This document shows positions 38,799 through 47,052 of a DNA stretch of 64,000 bases, one piece after another. The first letter of the stretch is position 1. Each line of letters opens with the position of its first letter. The stretch comes from an uncultured Acidovorax sp. (lineage in GTDB: Bacteria > Pseudomonadota > Gammaproteobacteria > Burkholderiales > Burkholderiaceae_C): positions 1-64,000 of the forward strand of contig CAJYKV010000023.1 in the NCBI GenBank assembly GCA_913774955.1. The letters run 5' to 3'. The position numbers and the translations under genes were made by a program. The notes below the pieces were generated by a model. The model ran no database searches. It saw only the letters and a program-made list of their open reading frames with translations, and was not told the DNA's origin.

Positions 38799-39392
38799 AT
38801 GGCAGCACCACAGTCCCCTTTTTCGTTCCTGGACGGGCTCTTCGAGCGCCTGGCCGGCGGCCCGCAGCCCCCGCAATGGCTGGTGCACGAGGTCCAGCAC
38901 CGGCTCGTGCTGCTCGTCAACCACGTGCTCATGCAGGAGCCCGAGGCCATGGAGCGGCTCGTGCGGCAGAGTGGCAGCGTGGCCCGGGTGCAGTGGCGCG
39001 CCTATTCGATGGCGCTGCGCGTGACGCCCGCCGGCCTGTTCGATCTGGCCGGTGAGGCCGCCGTGCCGGACCTGCGGGTGGAGATCACCGACACCTCGCC
39101 GCTGTCGCTGGCCCAGACGGCCCTGCGCGGCGACCGGCCCGCCATCCGCATCGAGGGCGACGTACAGCTCGCCGCCGAGATCCAGTGGCTGGCCGACCAC
39201 GTGCGCTGGGACCTCGAGGAAGACCTGGCGCGCATCATCGGCGACGCGCCCGCCCATGCGATCGGCACGGTGGCGCGGCGCGTGGCGCAGGCGCTCAAGC
39301 AGTTCGTGGGCATGCGCATGGCCGCGGGGCGCCCGGCGCCCGACGACGGCCCGCAGGCCGGCGCGCCCGGCTCGGACCGCGGCGCTCCATGA
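38799..39392 (+). CDS. ubiJ: Ubiquinone biosynthesis accessory factor UbiJ (SCP2 domain)
   Basis: This 197-residue protein has an SCP2-like lipid-binding domain in its first 120 residues ([18 protein letters not shown], then [13 protein letters not shown]) and a helical C-terminus ending [15 protein letters not shown]. UbiJ holds the hydrophobic ubiquinone intermediates in the soluble Ubi complex. Its stop overlaps the ubiB start by 4 bp. AATAAT ends 8 nt before the ATG, and no strong Shine-Dalgarno sequence is present. Confidence 0.88.
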   Translation: MAAPQSPFSFLDGLFERLAGGPQPPQWLVHEVQHRLVLLVNHVLMQEPEAMERLVRQSGSVARVQWRAYSMALRVTPAGLFDLAGEAAVPDLRVEITDTSPLSLAQTALRGDRPAIRIEGDVQLAAEIQWLADHVRWDLEEDLARIIGDAPAHAIGTVARRVAQALKQFVGMRMAAGRPAPDDGPQAGAPGSDRGAP

Positions 39393-40954
39393 GCCGGCTT
39401 TTCCGCGGCGCCACCATCGTCTGGGTGGTGCTGCGCCATGGGCTCGACGAACTGGTCCTGACGAGCTTCCAGAAGCCCTGGCTGCGGATGCTCGCGCGCG
39501 TGGTCTCCATCGGCCGCAACCTGGACGCCCCGCGCGGCCGCCGCCTGCGCGAGGCGCTGGAGCGGCTGGGGCCCATCTTCGTGAAATTCGGGCAGGTGCT
39601 CTCCACGCGGCGCGACCTGCTGCCGCCGGACATCGCCAACGAACTCGCCCTGCTGCAGGACCGCGTGCCGCCGTTCGATCCGAACGTGGCGGTGGCCACG
39701 ATCGAGCGCGCCTTCCGCCGGCCGCTCGGCGAGATCTTCGTGTCGTTCGACCGCGAGCCGGTCGCCAGCGCCTCGATCGCGCAGGTGCATTTCGCGGTGG
39801 TCCGCGACCGCTACGGCGTGGAGCGCGAGGTGGCCGTGAAGGTGCTGCGGCCCGGCATGCTGCCGGTGATCGACAACGACCTGGGCCTGATGCGCGCGAT
39901 GGCCGGCTGGGTGGAGAGCCTGTCGGCCGACGGCAAGCGCCTCAAGCCCCGGCAGGTGGTGGCGGAATTCGACAACTACCTGCACGACGAGCTCGACCTG
40001 ATCCGCGAGGCCGCGAACGCCGCGCAGCTGCGCCGCAACATGGAAGGCCTCGGCCTGGTGCGCATTCCCGAGATCCTCTGGGACTTCTGCCACCCCGAGG
40101 TGCTGGTGATGGAGCGCATGAACGGCGTGCCGATCAGCCAGATCGAGCGGCTGCGCTCGGCAGGCGTGGACATCCGCCAGCTCGCGCGCGACGGCGTCAC
40201 GATCTTCTTCACCCAGGTGTTCCGCGACGGCTTCTTCCATGCGGACATGCACCCGGGCAACATCCAGGTGAGCCTGGAACCCGGCTCGTTCGGGCGCTAC
40301 ATCTCGCTGGATTTCGGCATCGTCGGCTCGCTCACCGAGTTCGACAAGGAATACCTCGCGCAGAACTTCACGGCCTTCTTCCGCCGCGACTACAAGCGCG
40401 TGGCCGAGCTGCACGTGGAGAGCGGCTGGGTGCCGGCCGACACGCGCATCAACGAGCTCGAATCGGCCATCCGCGCCGTCTGCGAGCCGTACTTCGACCG
40501 GCCGCTCAAGGAGATCTCGCTCGGCATGGTGCTGATGCGGCTCTTCCAGACCTCGCGCCGCTTCCAGGTCGAGATCCAGCCGCAACTGGTGCTGCTGCAG
40601 AAGACGCTGCTCAACATCGAAGGGCTCGGGCGCCAGCTCGACCCGGATCTGGACCTCTGGAGCACGGCCAAGCCGTTCCTCGAGAAGTGGATGCTCGACC
40701 AGATGGGGCCGCAGCGCTTCTGGCGCGAGGTGAAGGCCGAGGCGCCGCATTTCGCGAAGATGGTGCCCGAGCTGCCGCGGCTGCTGCACGACTACCTGCG
40801 CCACAAGCCGCACGACCACCGGCGCGAGATGCAGGAACTGCTGGCCGAGCAGCGCCGCACCAACCGCCTGCTGCAGGGCCTGATCTACGGCGGTCTGGGC
40901 TTCGTGCTGGGACTGCTCCTGCTGCAGATCCTGATCCGCTGGCGGATCTACTGA
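39389..40954 (+). CDS. ubiB: Ubiquinone biosynthesis atypical kinase/ATPase UbiB
   Basis: This 521-residue ABC1/ADCK-family protein has the invariant KFGQ motif (66-69, in [17 protein letters not shown]), the alanine-rich loop [10 protein letters not shown] in place of a kinase glycine loop, the catalytic HADMHPGN (about 285) and SLDFG as the metal-binding motif. Two hydrophobic helices end the protein (about 485-520) and anchor it in the inner membrane. UbiB ATPase activity is thought to extract lipid intermediates for the Ubi complex. It is translationally coupled to ubiJ. Confidence 0.95.
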   Translation: MSRLFRGATIVWVVLRHGLDELVLTSFQKPWLRMLARVVSIGRNLDAPRGRRLREALERLGPIFVKFGQVLSTRRDLLPPDIANELALLQDRVPPFDPNVAVATIERAFRRPLGEIFVSFDREPVASASIAQVHFAVVRDRYGVEREVAVKVLRPGMLPVIDNDLGLMRAMAGWVESLSADGKRLKPRQVVAEFDNYLHDELDLIREAANAAQLRRNMEGLGLVRIPEILWDFCHPEVLVMERMNGVPISQIERLRSAGVDIRQLARDGVTIFFTQVFRDGFFHADMHPGNIQVSLEPGSFGRYISLDFGIVGSLTEFDKEYLAQNFTAFFRRDYKRVAELHVESGWVPADTRINELESAIRAVCEPYFDRPLKEISLGMVLMRLFQTSRRFQVEIQPQLVLLQKTLLNIEGLGRQLDPDLDLWSTAKPFLEKWMLDQMGPQRFWREVKAEAPHFAKMVPELPRLLHDYLRHKPHDHRREMQELLAEQRRTNRLLQGLIYGGLGFVLGLLLLQILIRWRIY

Positions 40955-41050
40955 CGGCGCACCTGCCGCGTTCCCGGGCCGCCCGCCGCCTTCCCCTCTC
41001 CCCACCCCTTCACCGCAACCCCATCACTTCGCGACATCGAGGAGCATGCC

Positions 41051-42496
41051 GTGCTGCTGACCCTGGTCATCGTCTATCTGCTGGTCACCATCGCCATCGG
41101 GCTGGTGGCCGCCAAGCGCGTCAAGAACACGGCGGACTTCGCCATCGCCGGGCGGCACCTGCCGCTCTACATGATCATCACCACGACGTTCGCGACGTGG
41201 TTCGGCTCGGAGACGGTGCTGGGCATTCCCGCCAAGTTCATCGAGGGGGGGCTGGGCAACGTGGTGGAGGACCCGTTCGGCGCCGGGTTCTGCCTGATCC
41301 TGGTGGGTCTGTTCTTCGCGGCCAAGCTCTACCGGATGACGCTGCTCACGATCAGCGACTACTACCGGGAGCGCTACGGCCGGGCCGTGGAGGTCATCTG
41401 CTCGCTGATCATCATGCTGAGCTACCTGGGCTGGGTGGCGGCGCAGGTGACGGCGCTGGGGCTGGTGTTCAACCTGCTGTCGGGCGGCGCCGTCAGCATC
41501 CCGATGGGGATGACGATCGGCGTGGTGTCGATCCTCGCGTACACGCTCTTCGGCGGCATGTGGTCGGTGGCGGTCACGGATTTCATCCAGATGATCATCC
41601 TGGTGGTGGGGCTGGCGATCATCGCGGTGTTCGCCGGCCGGATGGCGGGCGGGGCGGACAAGGTCATCGATTTCGCGGCCAGCCGCGACCTGTTCCGCTT
41701 CCTGCCGGAGCCGAAGTTCCACGACGTGGTGTTCTTCATCGCGGCCGGCATCACGATGATGTTCGGATCGATCCCGCAGCAGGACGTGTTCCAGCGCGTG
41801 ATGTCCGCCAACAACCTGAAGGCCGCCACGCGCGGGCCGGTGATCGGCGGCATCTGCTACATCCTGTTCGCGTTCGTGCCGATGTTCCTCGTGGCGAGCG
41901 CTCTGCTCATCATGCCGAACGAAACAGCAGTGCTGCTCAAGGAAGATCCGCAGAAGGTGCTGCCCACGCTGGTGCTGGAGAAGATGCCGTTCGTGATGCA
42001 GGTGCTGTTCTTCGGGGCGCTGCTGTCGGCACTGAAGTCCACCGCATCGGCCACGCTGCTGGCGCCGAGCGTCACGTTCACCGAGAACATCTGGCGGCAG
42101 TTCCGCCCGGCCGTGAGCGACCGCGAGCACCTGCGCACGATGCGCATCAGCACGCTGGTGTTCAGCCTGCTCGTGCTGGCCTATTCGATCCGCATGCAGG
42201 GCACCTCCATCTACGAGCTGGTCTCGGGCGCCTACCAGGTGCCGCTGGTGGGCGCGTTCGTGCCGCTGGTGTTCGGCCTCTACTGGAAGCGTGCCACGAC
42301 CCAGGGCGCGCTCTGCGCGATCGTGCTGGGCCTGGGCTTCTGGCTGGCGTTCATCGCGCTGCCGGTGGGCGCGGTGTTCCCGGCGCAGCTCGCCGGGGTG
42401 CTGGCCGCCGTGGCGGGGATGCTGGCGGGTTCGCTCGCCCCGCAGTGGCTGGCCAACCGCCATGCGCCGCACCACCGCGTGGTGGGCGCCGAGTGA
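41051..42496 (+). CDS. Sodium:solute symporter (SSS family)
   Basis: This 481-residue inner-membrane protein has about 13 predicted spans. The motif DFAIAGRHLPLYMIITTTFATWFGSET is split over spans 1 and 2 and continues LGIPAKFIEGG, typical of the SSS/PutP family. The start is a GTG at 41051 with GAGGAG 5 bp upstream; the nearby ATG at 41046 stops after four codons. No ligand-specific neighbour is seen, so the substrate (amino acid, carboxylate or other) is unknown. Confidence 0.88.
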   Translation: MLLTLVIVYLLVTIAIGLVAAKRVKNTADFAIAGRHLPLYMIITTTFATWFGSETVLGIPAKFIEGGLGNVVEDPFGAGFCLILVGLFFAAKLYRMTLLTISDYYRERYGRAVEVICSLIIMLSYLGWVAAQVTALGLVFNLLSGGAVSIPMGMTIGVVSILAYTLFGGMWSVAVTDFIQMIILVVGLAIIAVFAGRMAGGADKVIDFAASRDLFRFLPEPKFHDVVFFIAAGITMMFGSIPQQDVFQRVMSANNLKAATRGPVIGGICYILFAFVPMFLVASALLIMPNETAVLLKEDPQKVLPTLVLEKMPFVMQVLFFGALLSALKSTASATLLAPSVTFTENIWRQFRPAVSDREHLRTMRISTLVFSLLVLAYSIRMQGTSIYELVSGAYQVPLVGAFVPLVFGLYWKRATTQGALCAIVLGLGFWLAFIALPVGAVFPAQLAGVLAAVAGMLAGSLAPQWLANRHAPHHRVVGAE

Positions 42497-42545
42497 GGCG
42501 GGCGGGGCCTGGCAGCGGCGCCGCGGGCCCGCGGTAGCGCCTGCC

Positions 42546-42551
42546 TATAAT
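42546..42551 (+). promoter_or_regulatory. -10 box upstream of the FmdB-type gene
   Basis: A perfect TATAAT lies 60 bp before the start at 42612 in an otherwise GC-rich gap. No convincing -35 hexamer is seen. It probably drives the zinc-ribbon, DUF502 and perhaps aspS genes. Confidence 0.5.
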
Positions 42552-42611
42552 TGAAGGTTTTGCGGCGCTTGCGTCCGCATTTCCCACAGCTCGGTATTAA
42601 GCACGGTACAC

Positions 42612-42950
42612 ATGCCTATCTACGCCTACAAATGCGGCTCCTGCGGCCATGCCAAGGATGTGCTGCAGAAGATGTCCGATGCCCCTCTCACGGTCTGCCC
42701 CGCCTGCGGCGCGGAGACGTTTTCCAAGCAGGTCACGGCCGCCGGCTTCCAGCTCAAGGGCTCGGGCTGGTACGTGACCGACTTCCGCGGCGGCAACGGC
42801 GGCGGTGGCGGCACGAGCGCGCCGGCTCCGGCCGCAGAAGGCTCCGGCGGCGCCGCGGCTCCCGCCGCAGCGCCTGCGCCGGCCGCGTCGCCGGCCCCGG
42901 CGGCCGCACCCTCCGCCGCGGCGCCCGCCGCGTCCCCCTCCAAGAGCTGA
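42612..42950 (+). CDS. FmdB-family zinc-ribbon protein
   Basis: This 112-residue protein starts with MPIYAYKCGSCGHAKDVLQKMSD and has a second CPACG pair, so four cysteines form a zinc ribbon in the first 45 residues. GFQLKGSGWYVTDFR follows, as in the FmdB family of putative regulatory proteins. The last 50 residues are a Gly then Ala/Pro/Ser-rich low-complexity tail. It precedes DUF502 by 10 bp and then aspS, a set often found together in betaproteobacteria. Confidence 0.9.
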   Translation: MPIYAYKCGSCGHAKDVLQKMSDAPLTVCPACGAETFSKQVTAAGFQLKGSGWYVTDFRGGNGGGGGTSAPAPAAEGSGGAAAPAAAPAPAASPAPAAAPSAAAPAASPSKS

Positions 42951-42960
42951 ACGCCCCTCG

Positions 42961-43581
42961 ATGTCCGCTTTGCGCAAATGGCTGTTCACGGGCCTGCTGG
43001 TGATCGTTCCGGGCGTGATCACCGCCTGGGTCCTGCACTGGATCATCAGCACGCTCGACCAGACCCTGCAGATCCTGCCGGAGAACTGGCAGCCCGACCG
43101 GCTGCTCGGTTTCCACATTCCCGGCTTCGGGGTGCTGCTCACGTTCGCGATCCTGCTCACCGTGGGCGCGCTGGCGAGCAACTTCGCCGGCCGCAAGCTG
43201 GTGGAGTGGGGCGACCGGCTCGTGAGCCGCATCCCGGTGGTGCGTTCGATCTATTCGAGCGTCAAGCAGGTCTCGGACACGCTGTTCTCGGAGAGCGGCA
43301 ACGCTTTCCGCACCGCGGTGCTCGTGCAGTGGCCGCGCGAGGGCGTCTGGACGGTCGCCTTCATCACCGGCTCGCCGAGCGGCGAAGTGGCCGCCTACCT
43401 GCGTGACGGCTACGTCAGCGTGTACGTGCCCACGACGCCCAACCCCACCGGCGGCTATTTCGTGATCCTGCGCAAGAGCGACTGCGTCGAGCTGGACATG
43501 AGCGTCGATGCGGCGCTGAAGTACATCGTGTCGATGGGCGTGGTGGCTCCCCCGGACCTCACGCCCCCCGAACCCAAGTAA
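42961..43581 (+). CDS. DUF502 membrane protein
   Basis: This 206-residue protein has two N-terminal spans (about 8-30 and 55-78) and the conserved segment [20 protein letters not shown], followed by a soluble part containing [12 protein letters not shown]. These are DUF502 hallmarks. Its function is not established; plant homologues (COV/LCV) act at membranes. It lies 10 bp after the zinc-ribbon gene and 88 bp before aspS on the same strand. Confidence 0.9.
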   Translation: MSALRKWLFTGLLVIVPGVITAWVLHWIISTLDQTLQILPENWQPDRLLGFHIPGFGVLLTFAILLTVGALASNFAGRKLVEWGDRLVSRIPVVRSIYSSVKQVSDTLFSESGNAFRTAVLVQWPREGVWTVAFITGSPSGEVAAYLRDGYVSVYVPTTPNPTGGYFVILRKSDCVELDMSVDAALKYIVSMGVVAPPDLTPPEPK

Positions 43582-43669
43582 CCCCGTTTTCCATCGCCTC
43601 CCCGTGGGGCGCGTGGAATCCCTCCCCATCCCGTTTGCGCGCTCCCCGCGGGCGCAGGAAGAAGCACCC

Positions 43670-45484
43670 ATGGCCATGCGTTCCCACTATTGCGGTCTCG
43701 TCACCGAAGCCCTGATGGGCCAAACCGTCACCCTCGCGGGCTGGGTGAACCGCCGCCGCGACCATGGCGGCGTGATCTTCATCGACCTGCGCGACCGCGA
43801 GGGCAACGTGCAGGTGGTCTGCGACCCGGACCGCGCCGACATGTTCAAGACGGCCGAAGGCGTGCGCAACGAGTTCTGCGTGCAGATCAAGGGCCTGGTG
43901 CGCGCGCGCCCCGAGGGCACGACCAACGACAACCTGAAGAGCGGCAAGATCGAGGTGCTGTGCCACGAGCTGAACGTGCTGAACCCCTCGGTGACGCCCC
44001 CGTTCCAGATGGACGACGAGAACCTGTCGGAGACCACGCGCCTCACGCACCGCGTGCTCGACCTGCGCCGCCCCTACATGCAGCGCAACCTGATGCTGCG
44101 CTACAAGACGGCGATCCAGGTGCGCAACTTCCTCGACAAGGAAGGCTTCATCGACATCGAGACGCCCATGCTGGGCAAGAGCACGCCCGAAGGCGCGCGC
44201 GACTACCTGGTGCCGAGCCGCGTGCACGACGGCCAGTTCTTCGCGCTGCCGCAGTCGCCCCAGCTCTACAAGCAGATGCTGATGGTGGCTGGCTACGACC
44301 GCTACTACCAGATCACCAAGTGCTTCCGCGACGAAGACCTGCGCGCCGACCGCCAGCCCGAGTTCACGCAGATCGACTGCGAGACCTCGTTCCTGGGTGA
44401 GGAGGAAATCCGCGCGATCTTCCAGCGCATGGTGACCGAGGTGTTCAAGACCCAGCTGGACGTGGACCTGGGCGAGTTCCCGATCATGACGTACCAGGAC
44501 GCGGCGTTCCGCTTCGGCTCCGACAAGCCCGACCTGCGCGTGAAGCTGGAATTCACCGAGCTCACTGACGTCATGAAGGACGTGGACTTCAAGGTGTTCT
44601 CCGGCGCGGCCAACATGCAGGGCGGCCGCGTGGTGGCCCTGCGCGTGCCCGGCGGCGCGCGCGAGGAAGGCGGCCTCTCGCGTGGCGAGATCGACGCGTA
44701 CACCGAATTCGTGAAGATCTACGGCGCCAAGGGCCTGGCCTACATCAAGGTCAACGACCTGGCCAAGGGCCGTGACGGGCTGCAGTCGCCCATCGTGAAG
44801 AACATCCACGACGCGGCCATCGCCGAGATCCTGAAGCGCACCGGCGCGCAGAGCGGCGACCTGCTGTTCTTCGGCGCCGACAAGCTGAAGGTGGTCAACG
44901 ACGCCATCGGCGCGCTGCGCCTGAAGATCGGCCACAGCGAATTCGGCAAGAAGAACGGCCTGTTCGAGAACGTCTGGGCACCGCTCTGGGTGGTGGACTT
45001 CCCGATGTTCGAATACGACGAGGACGACGCGCGCTGGGTGGCGGTGCACCATCCCTTCACGGCGCCCAAGGACGGCCATGAGGACCTGATGGACACCGAC
45101 CCGGGCCGCTGCATCGCCAAGGCCTACGACATGGTGCTGAACGGCTGGGAGCTGGGCGGCGGCTCGGTGCGGATCCACCGCGCCGACGTGCAGAGCAAGG
45201 TGTTCGCGGCCCTCAAGCTCACGCCCGAGGACGCCCGTGCCAAGTTCGGCTACCTGCTGGACGCGCTGCAGTACGGCGCGCCCCCGCACGGTGGCCTGGC
45301 CTTCGGCCTGGACCGCCTCATCACGCTGATGACGGGCGCCGAGTCGATCCGCGACGTGATCGCCTTCCCCAAGACGCAGCGCGCACAGGACCTGCTGACG
45401 CAGGCGCCGAGCCCGGTGGACGAGAAGCAGCTGCGCGAGCTGCACATCCGCCTGCGCAACCCGGACGCCGCCAAGGCCGTCTGA
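43670..45484 (+). CDS. aspS: Aspartate--tRNA ligase
   Basis: This 604-residue class II synthetase has an N-terminal OB-fold anticodon domain ([20 protein letters not shown]), motif 2 [18 protein letters not shown], a GAD insertion and motif 3 GLAFGLDRL near the C-terminus. Many proteobacteria use one such enzyme for both tRNA-Asp and tRNA-Asn. The ATG at 43670 gives MAMRSHYCG, the usual start; an upstream ATG at 43604 adds unlike residues. A strong terminator follows. Confidence 0.96.
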   Translation: MAMRSHYCGLVTEALMGQTVTLAGWVNRRRDHGGVIFIDLRDREGNVQVVCDPDRADMFKTAEGVRNEFCVQIKGLVRARPEGTTNDNLKSGKIEVLCHELNVLNPSVTPPFQMDDENLSETTRLTHRVLDLRRPYMQRNLMLRYKTAIQVRNFLDKEGFIDIETPMLGKSTPEGARDYLVPSRVHDGQFFALPQSPQLYKQMLMVAGYDRYYQITKCFRDEDLRADRQPEFTQIDCETSFLGEEEIRAIFQRMVTEVFKTQLDVDLGEFPIMTYQDAAFRFGSDKPDLRVKLEFTELTDVMKDVDFKVFSGAANMQGGRVVALRVPGGAREEGGLSRGEIDAYTEFVKIYGAKGLAYIKVNDLAKGRDGLQSPIVKNIHDAAIAEILKRTGAQSGDLLFFGADKLKVVNDAIGALRLKIGHSEFGKKNGLFENVWAPLWVVDFPMFEYDEDDARWVAVHHPFTAPKDGHEDLMDTDPGRCIAKAYDMVLNGWELGGGSVRIHRADVQSKVFAALKLTPEDARAKFGYLLDALQYGAPPHGGLAFGLDRLITLMTGAESIRDVIAFPKTQRAQDLLTQAPSPVDEKQLRELHIRLRNPDAAKAV

Positions 45485-45516
45485 CCGGAGGCCGGCAACG
45501 GTTTCTCCCATCCCAT

Positions 45517-45549
45517 GGCAGGGGCCTCGCGGCTTCTGCCTTTTTTTTT
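45517..45549 (+). terminator. Terminator after aspS
   Basis: A 10-bp stem (45517-45526 with 45531-45540, two G-U pairs) closes a TCGC loop and is followed directly by nine T. This is the strongest rightward terminator in the window. Confidence 0.92.
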
Positions 45550-45661
45550 GAGCGACCCGCACAACTCTTCTGGCGTCGTTGCCGCATCTTGCCGTACTGC
45601 GCGTACTGTCTGCGATGCAGCGCTTGGCCAGAACCGCTTCGCTGGGTTGTGTGGGTCACTC
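45550..45661. repeat. 112-bp imperfect palindromic element
   Basis: The two ends pair over 17 of 18 positions from 45550-45567 with 45644-45661, allowing G-T pairs. TTCTGGC (45568-45574 region) pairs with GCCAGAA, and GCCGCATC (45581-45588) pairs with GATGCAGC (45614-45621, one mismatch). The whole segment can therefore fold into one long hairpin. It holds no gene and lies directly between the aspS terminator and the next ribosome-binding site. It looks like a dispersed palindromic repeat or MITE-like element. Confidence 0.65.
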
Positions 45662-45680
45662 ATGACAAGGAGCGGTATCC

Positions 45681-46493
45681 ATGCGTGGTTTCGCGAAAAG
45701 CGCCTGGCTCGTTGCGGCGGCGCTGGCCCTGGCGGCCTGCGGCGAGAAGAAGACGGAGCTGGGCGAGGGCGGCTCGGTGGTGAGCGGCTCCGCCGGGCCG
45801 GAGGGCGCGCGCAATGCCGCGCGCGAACTGGTGCGCTGCGATGCGCCGGTGGCCACGCTGGCGCTGGCCGAGAATCCGAACGGCTATGTGATGGGCTCCG
45901 GCTACCAGCTGCCGGCCTCGCCCGTGCCGCTGGTCAAGCTGCTGGCCCAGCAGAGCGGCTGCTTTCGCGTGGTGGACCGCGCCGCCGGACTGCGCGGCAC
46001 CGTGCAGGAGCAGGACCTGCGCGAGTCCGGCGTGCTGCGCAAGGAATCCACGGTGCGCAAGGGCCGGGGCTACGAGGCGCAGTACACGCTGACCCCGAGC
46101 GTCACCTTCAGCGAGCAGGACGCGGGCCGCGGCCTGGGCGGCATCCTCGCGATGATCCCGGGGCTGCGCGACGTGGCGGGCCTCGTCGGCCTGGCCGAGC
46201 AGGTGAAGTTCAAGGAAGCGCAGACGGCGCTGCTGCTGTCGGACAACGAAACCACCGAGCAGGTGGCGGCCGCCACGGGCGCCGCGCGCACCACCGATCT
46301 GGGTGTGGGCGGGCTGGTGCTGGGCCGCCTGGGCGGGGGCGCCGGGGCCGGCTGGAGCAACACCAACGAGGGCAAGGTGATCGCCGCCGCGTTCCTGGAC
46401 GCGCACAACCAGCTCGTGGCGCAGGTACGCGCGCTGCAGGCCAAGGAACTGCCGCCCGCGGTGCCGGTGCGCACGCGGCCGGCCGGCGGCTGA
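45681..46493 (+). CDS. Predicted lipoprotein, CsgG-like
   Basis: This 270-residue protein has a lipoprotein signal with the lipobox LAAC (cysteine about 20), so it is probably anchored to the outer or inner membrane. The segments LAENPNGYVMGSGYQLPASP, LLAQQSGCFRVVDRAAGL and the end VIAAAFLDAHNQLVAQVRAL resemble the CsgG/HfaB-like lipoproteins that form or assist secretion pores. The middle is Gly-rich. No curli-type partners are nearby. The ribosome-binding site AAGGAG precedes the ATG. The family call is moderate. Confidence 0.65.
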   Translation: MRGFAKSAWLVAAALALAACGEKKTELGEGGSVVSGSAGPEGARNAARELVRCDAPVATLALAENPNGYVMGSGYQLPASPVPLVKLLAQQSGCFRVVDRAAGLRGTVQEQDLRESGVLRKESTVRKGRGYEAQYTLTPSVTFSEQDAGRGLGGILAMIPGLRDVAGLVGLAEQVKFKEAQTALLLSDNETTEQVAAATGAARTTDLGVGGLVLGRLGGGAGAGWSNTNEGKVIAAAFLDAHNQLVAQVRALQAKELPPAVPVRTRPAGG

Positions 46494-46500
46494 GGCGGCC

Positions 46501-46995
46501 GTGGAGGTGCCGCCCGCCGCCTTCAAGCTGCCCGAATCGGTGCTGGTGGTGATCCACACGCCGGCCCTGGATGTGCTGCTGATCCGCCGCGCCGGCGGCG
46601 GCGAGCCACACTGGCAGTCGGTCACGGGCAGCAAGGACTGGCCGGAAGAGCCGTTCGAGGCCGCCGCGGTGCGCGAGGTGCGCGAGGAGACCGGGATCGA
46701 CGCCCTGGCGCCCGGGCACGTGCTGGCCGACTGGTTCCTGGAGAACGACTACGAGATCTGGCCGCAGTGGCGGCACCGTTACGCCCCGGGCGTGGTGCGC
46801 AATCGCGAGCGGCTGTTCGGCCTGTGCGTGCCGTCCGGCACGCCGGTGGTGCTCAGCCCGCGCGAGCACGACGCCTGGCAGTGGCTGCCGTGGCGGGAGG
46901 CGGCGCTCGCCTGCTTCTCGCCCTCGAATGCCGAGGCGTGCCTGCTGCTGCCGCGGTTTGCCGCCGGCGCGCCGCCGCAGCCGGGCCCGCCCTGA
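46501..46995 (+). CDS. nudB: Dihydroneopterin triphosphate diphosphatase
   Basis: This 164-residue Nudix hydrolase removes pyrophosphate from dihydroneopterin triphosphate in folate synthesis. The Nudix box runs from GSKDWPE to REVREETGI, with one extra residue between its first glutamate and the REV core. DWFLENDYEIWPQWRHRYAPG is split by the family's aromatic patch and points to NudB rather than other Nudix enzymes. It starts with GTG at 46501, 7 bp past the lipoprotein stop. folE, which makes its substrate, is 4 kb to the right. Confidence 0.88.
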   Translation: MEVPPAAFKLPESVLVVIHTPALDVLLIRRAGGGEPHWQSVTGSKDWPEEPFEAAAVREVREETGIDALAPGHVLADWFLENDYEIWPQWRHRYAPGVVRNRERLFGLCVPSGTPVVLSPREHDAWQWLPWREAALACFSPSNAEACLLLPRFAAGAPPQPGPP

Positions 46996-47052
46996 GAGAA
47001 AGGGCGCACGGCGGGCGAGGGCGAGGGCGGCGCGGCGGGCCGGCTGTCTGCT

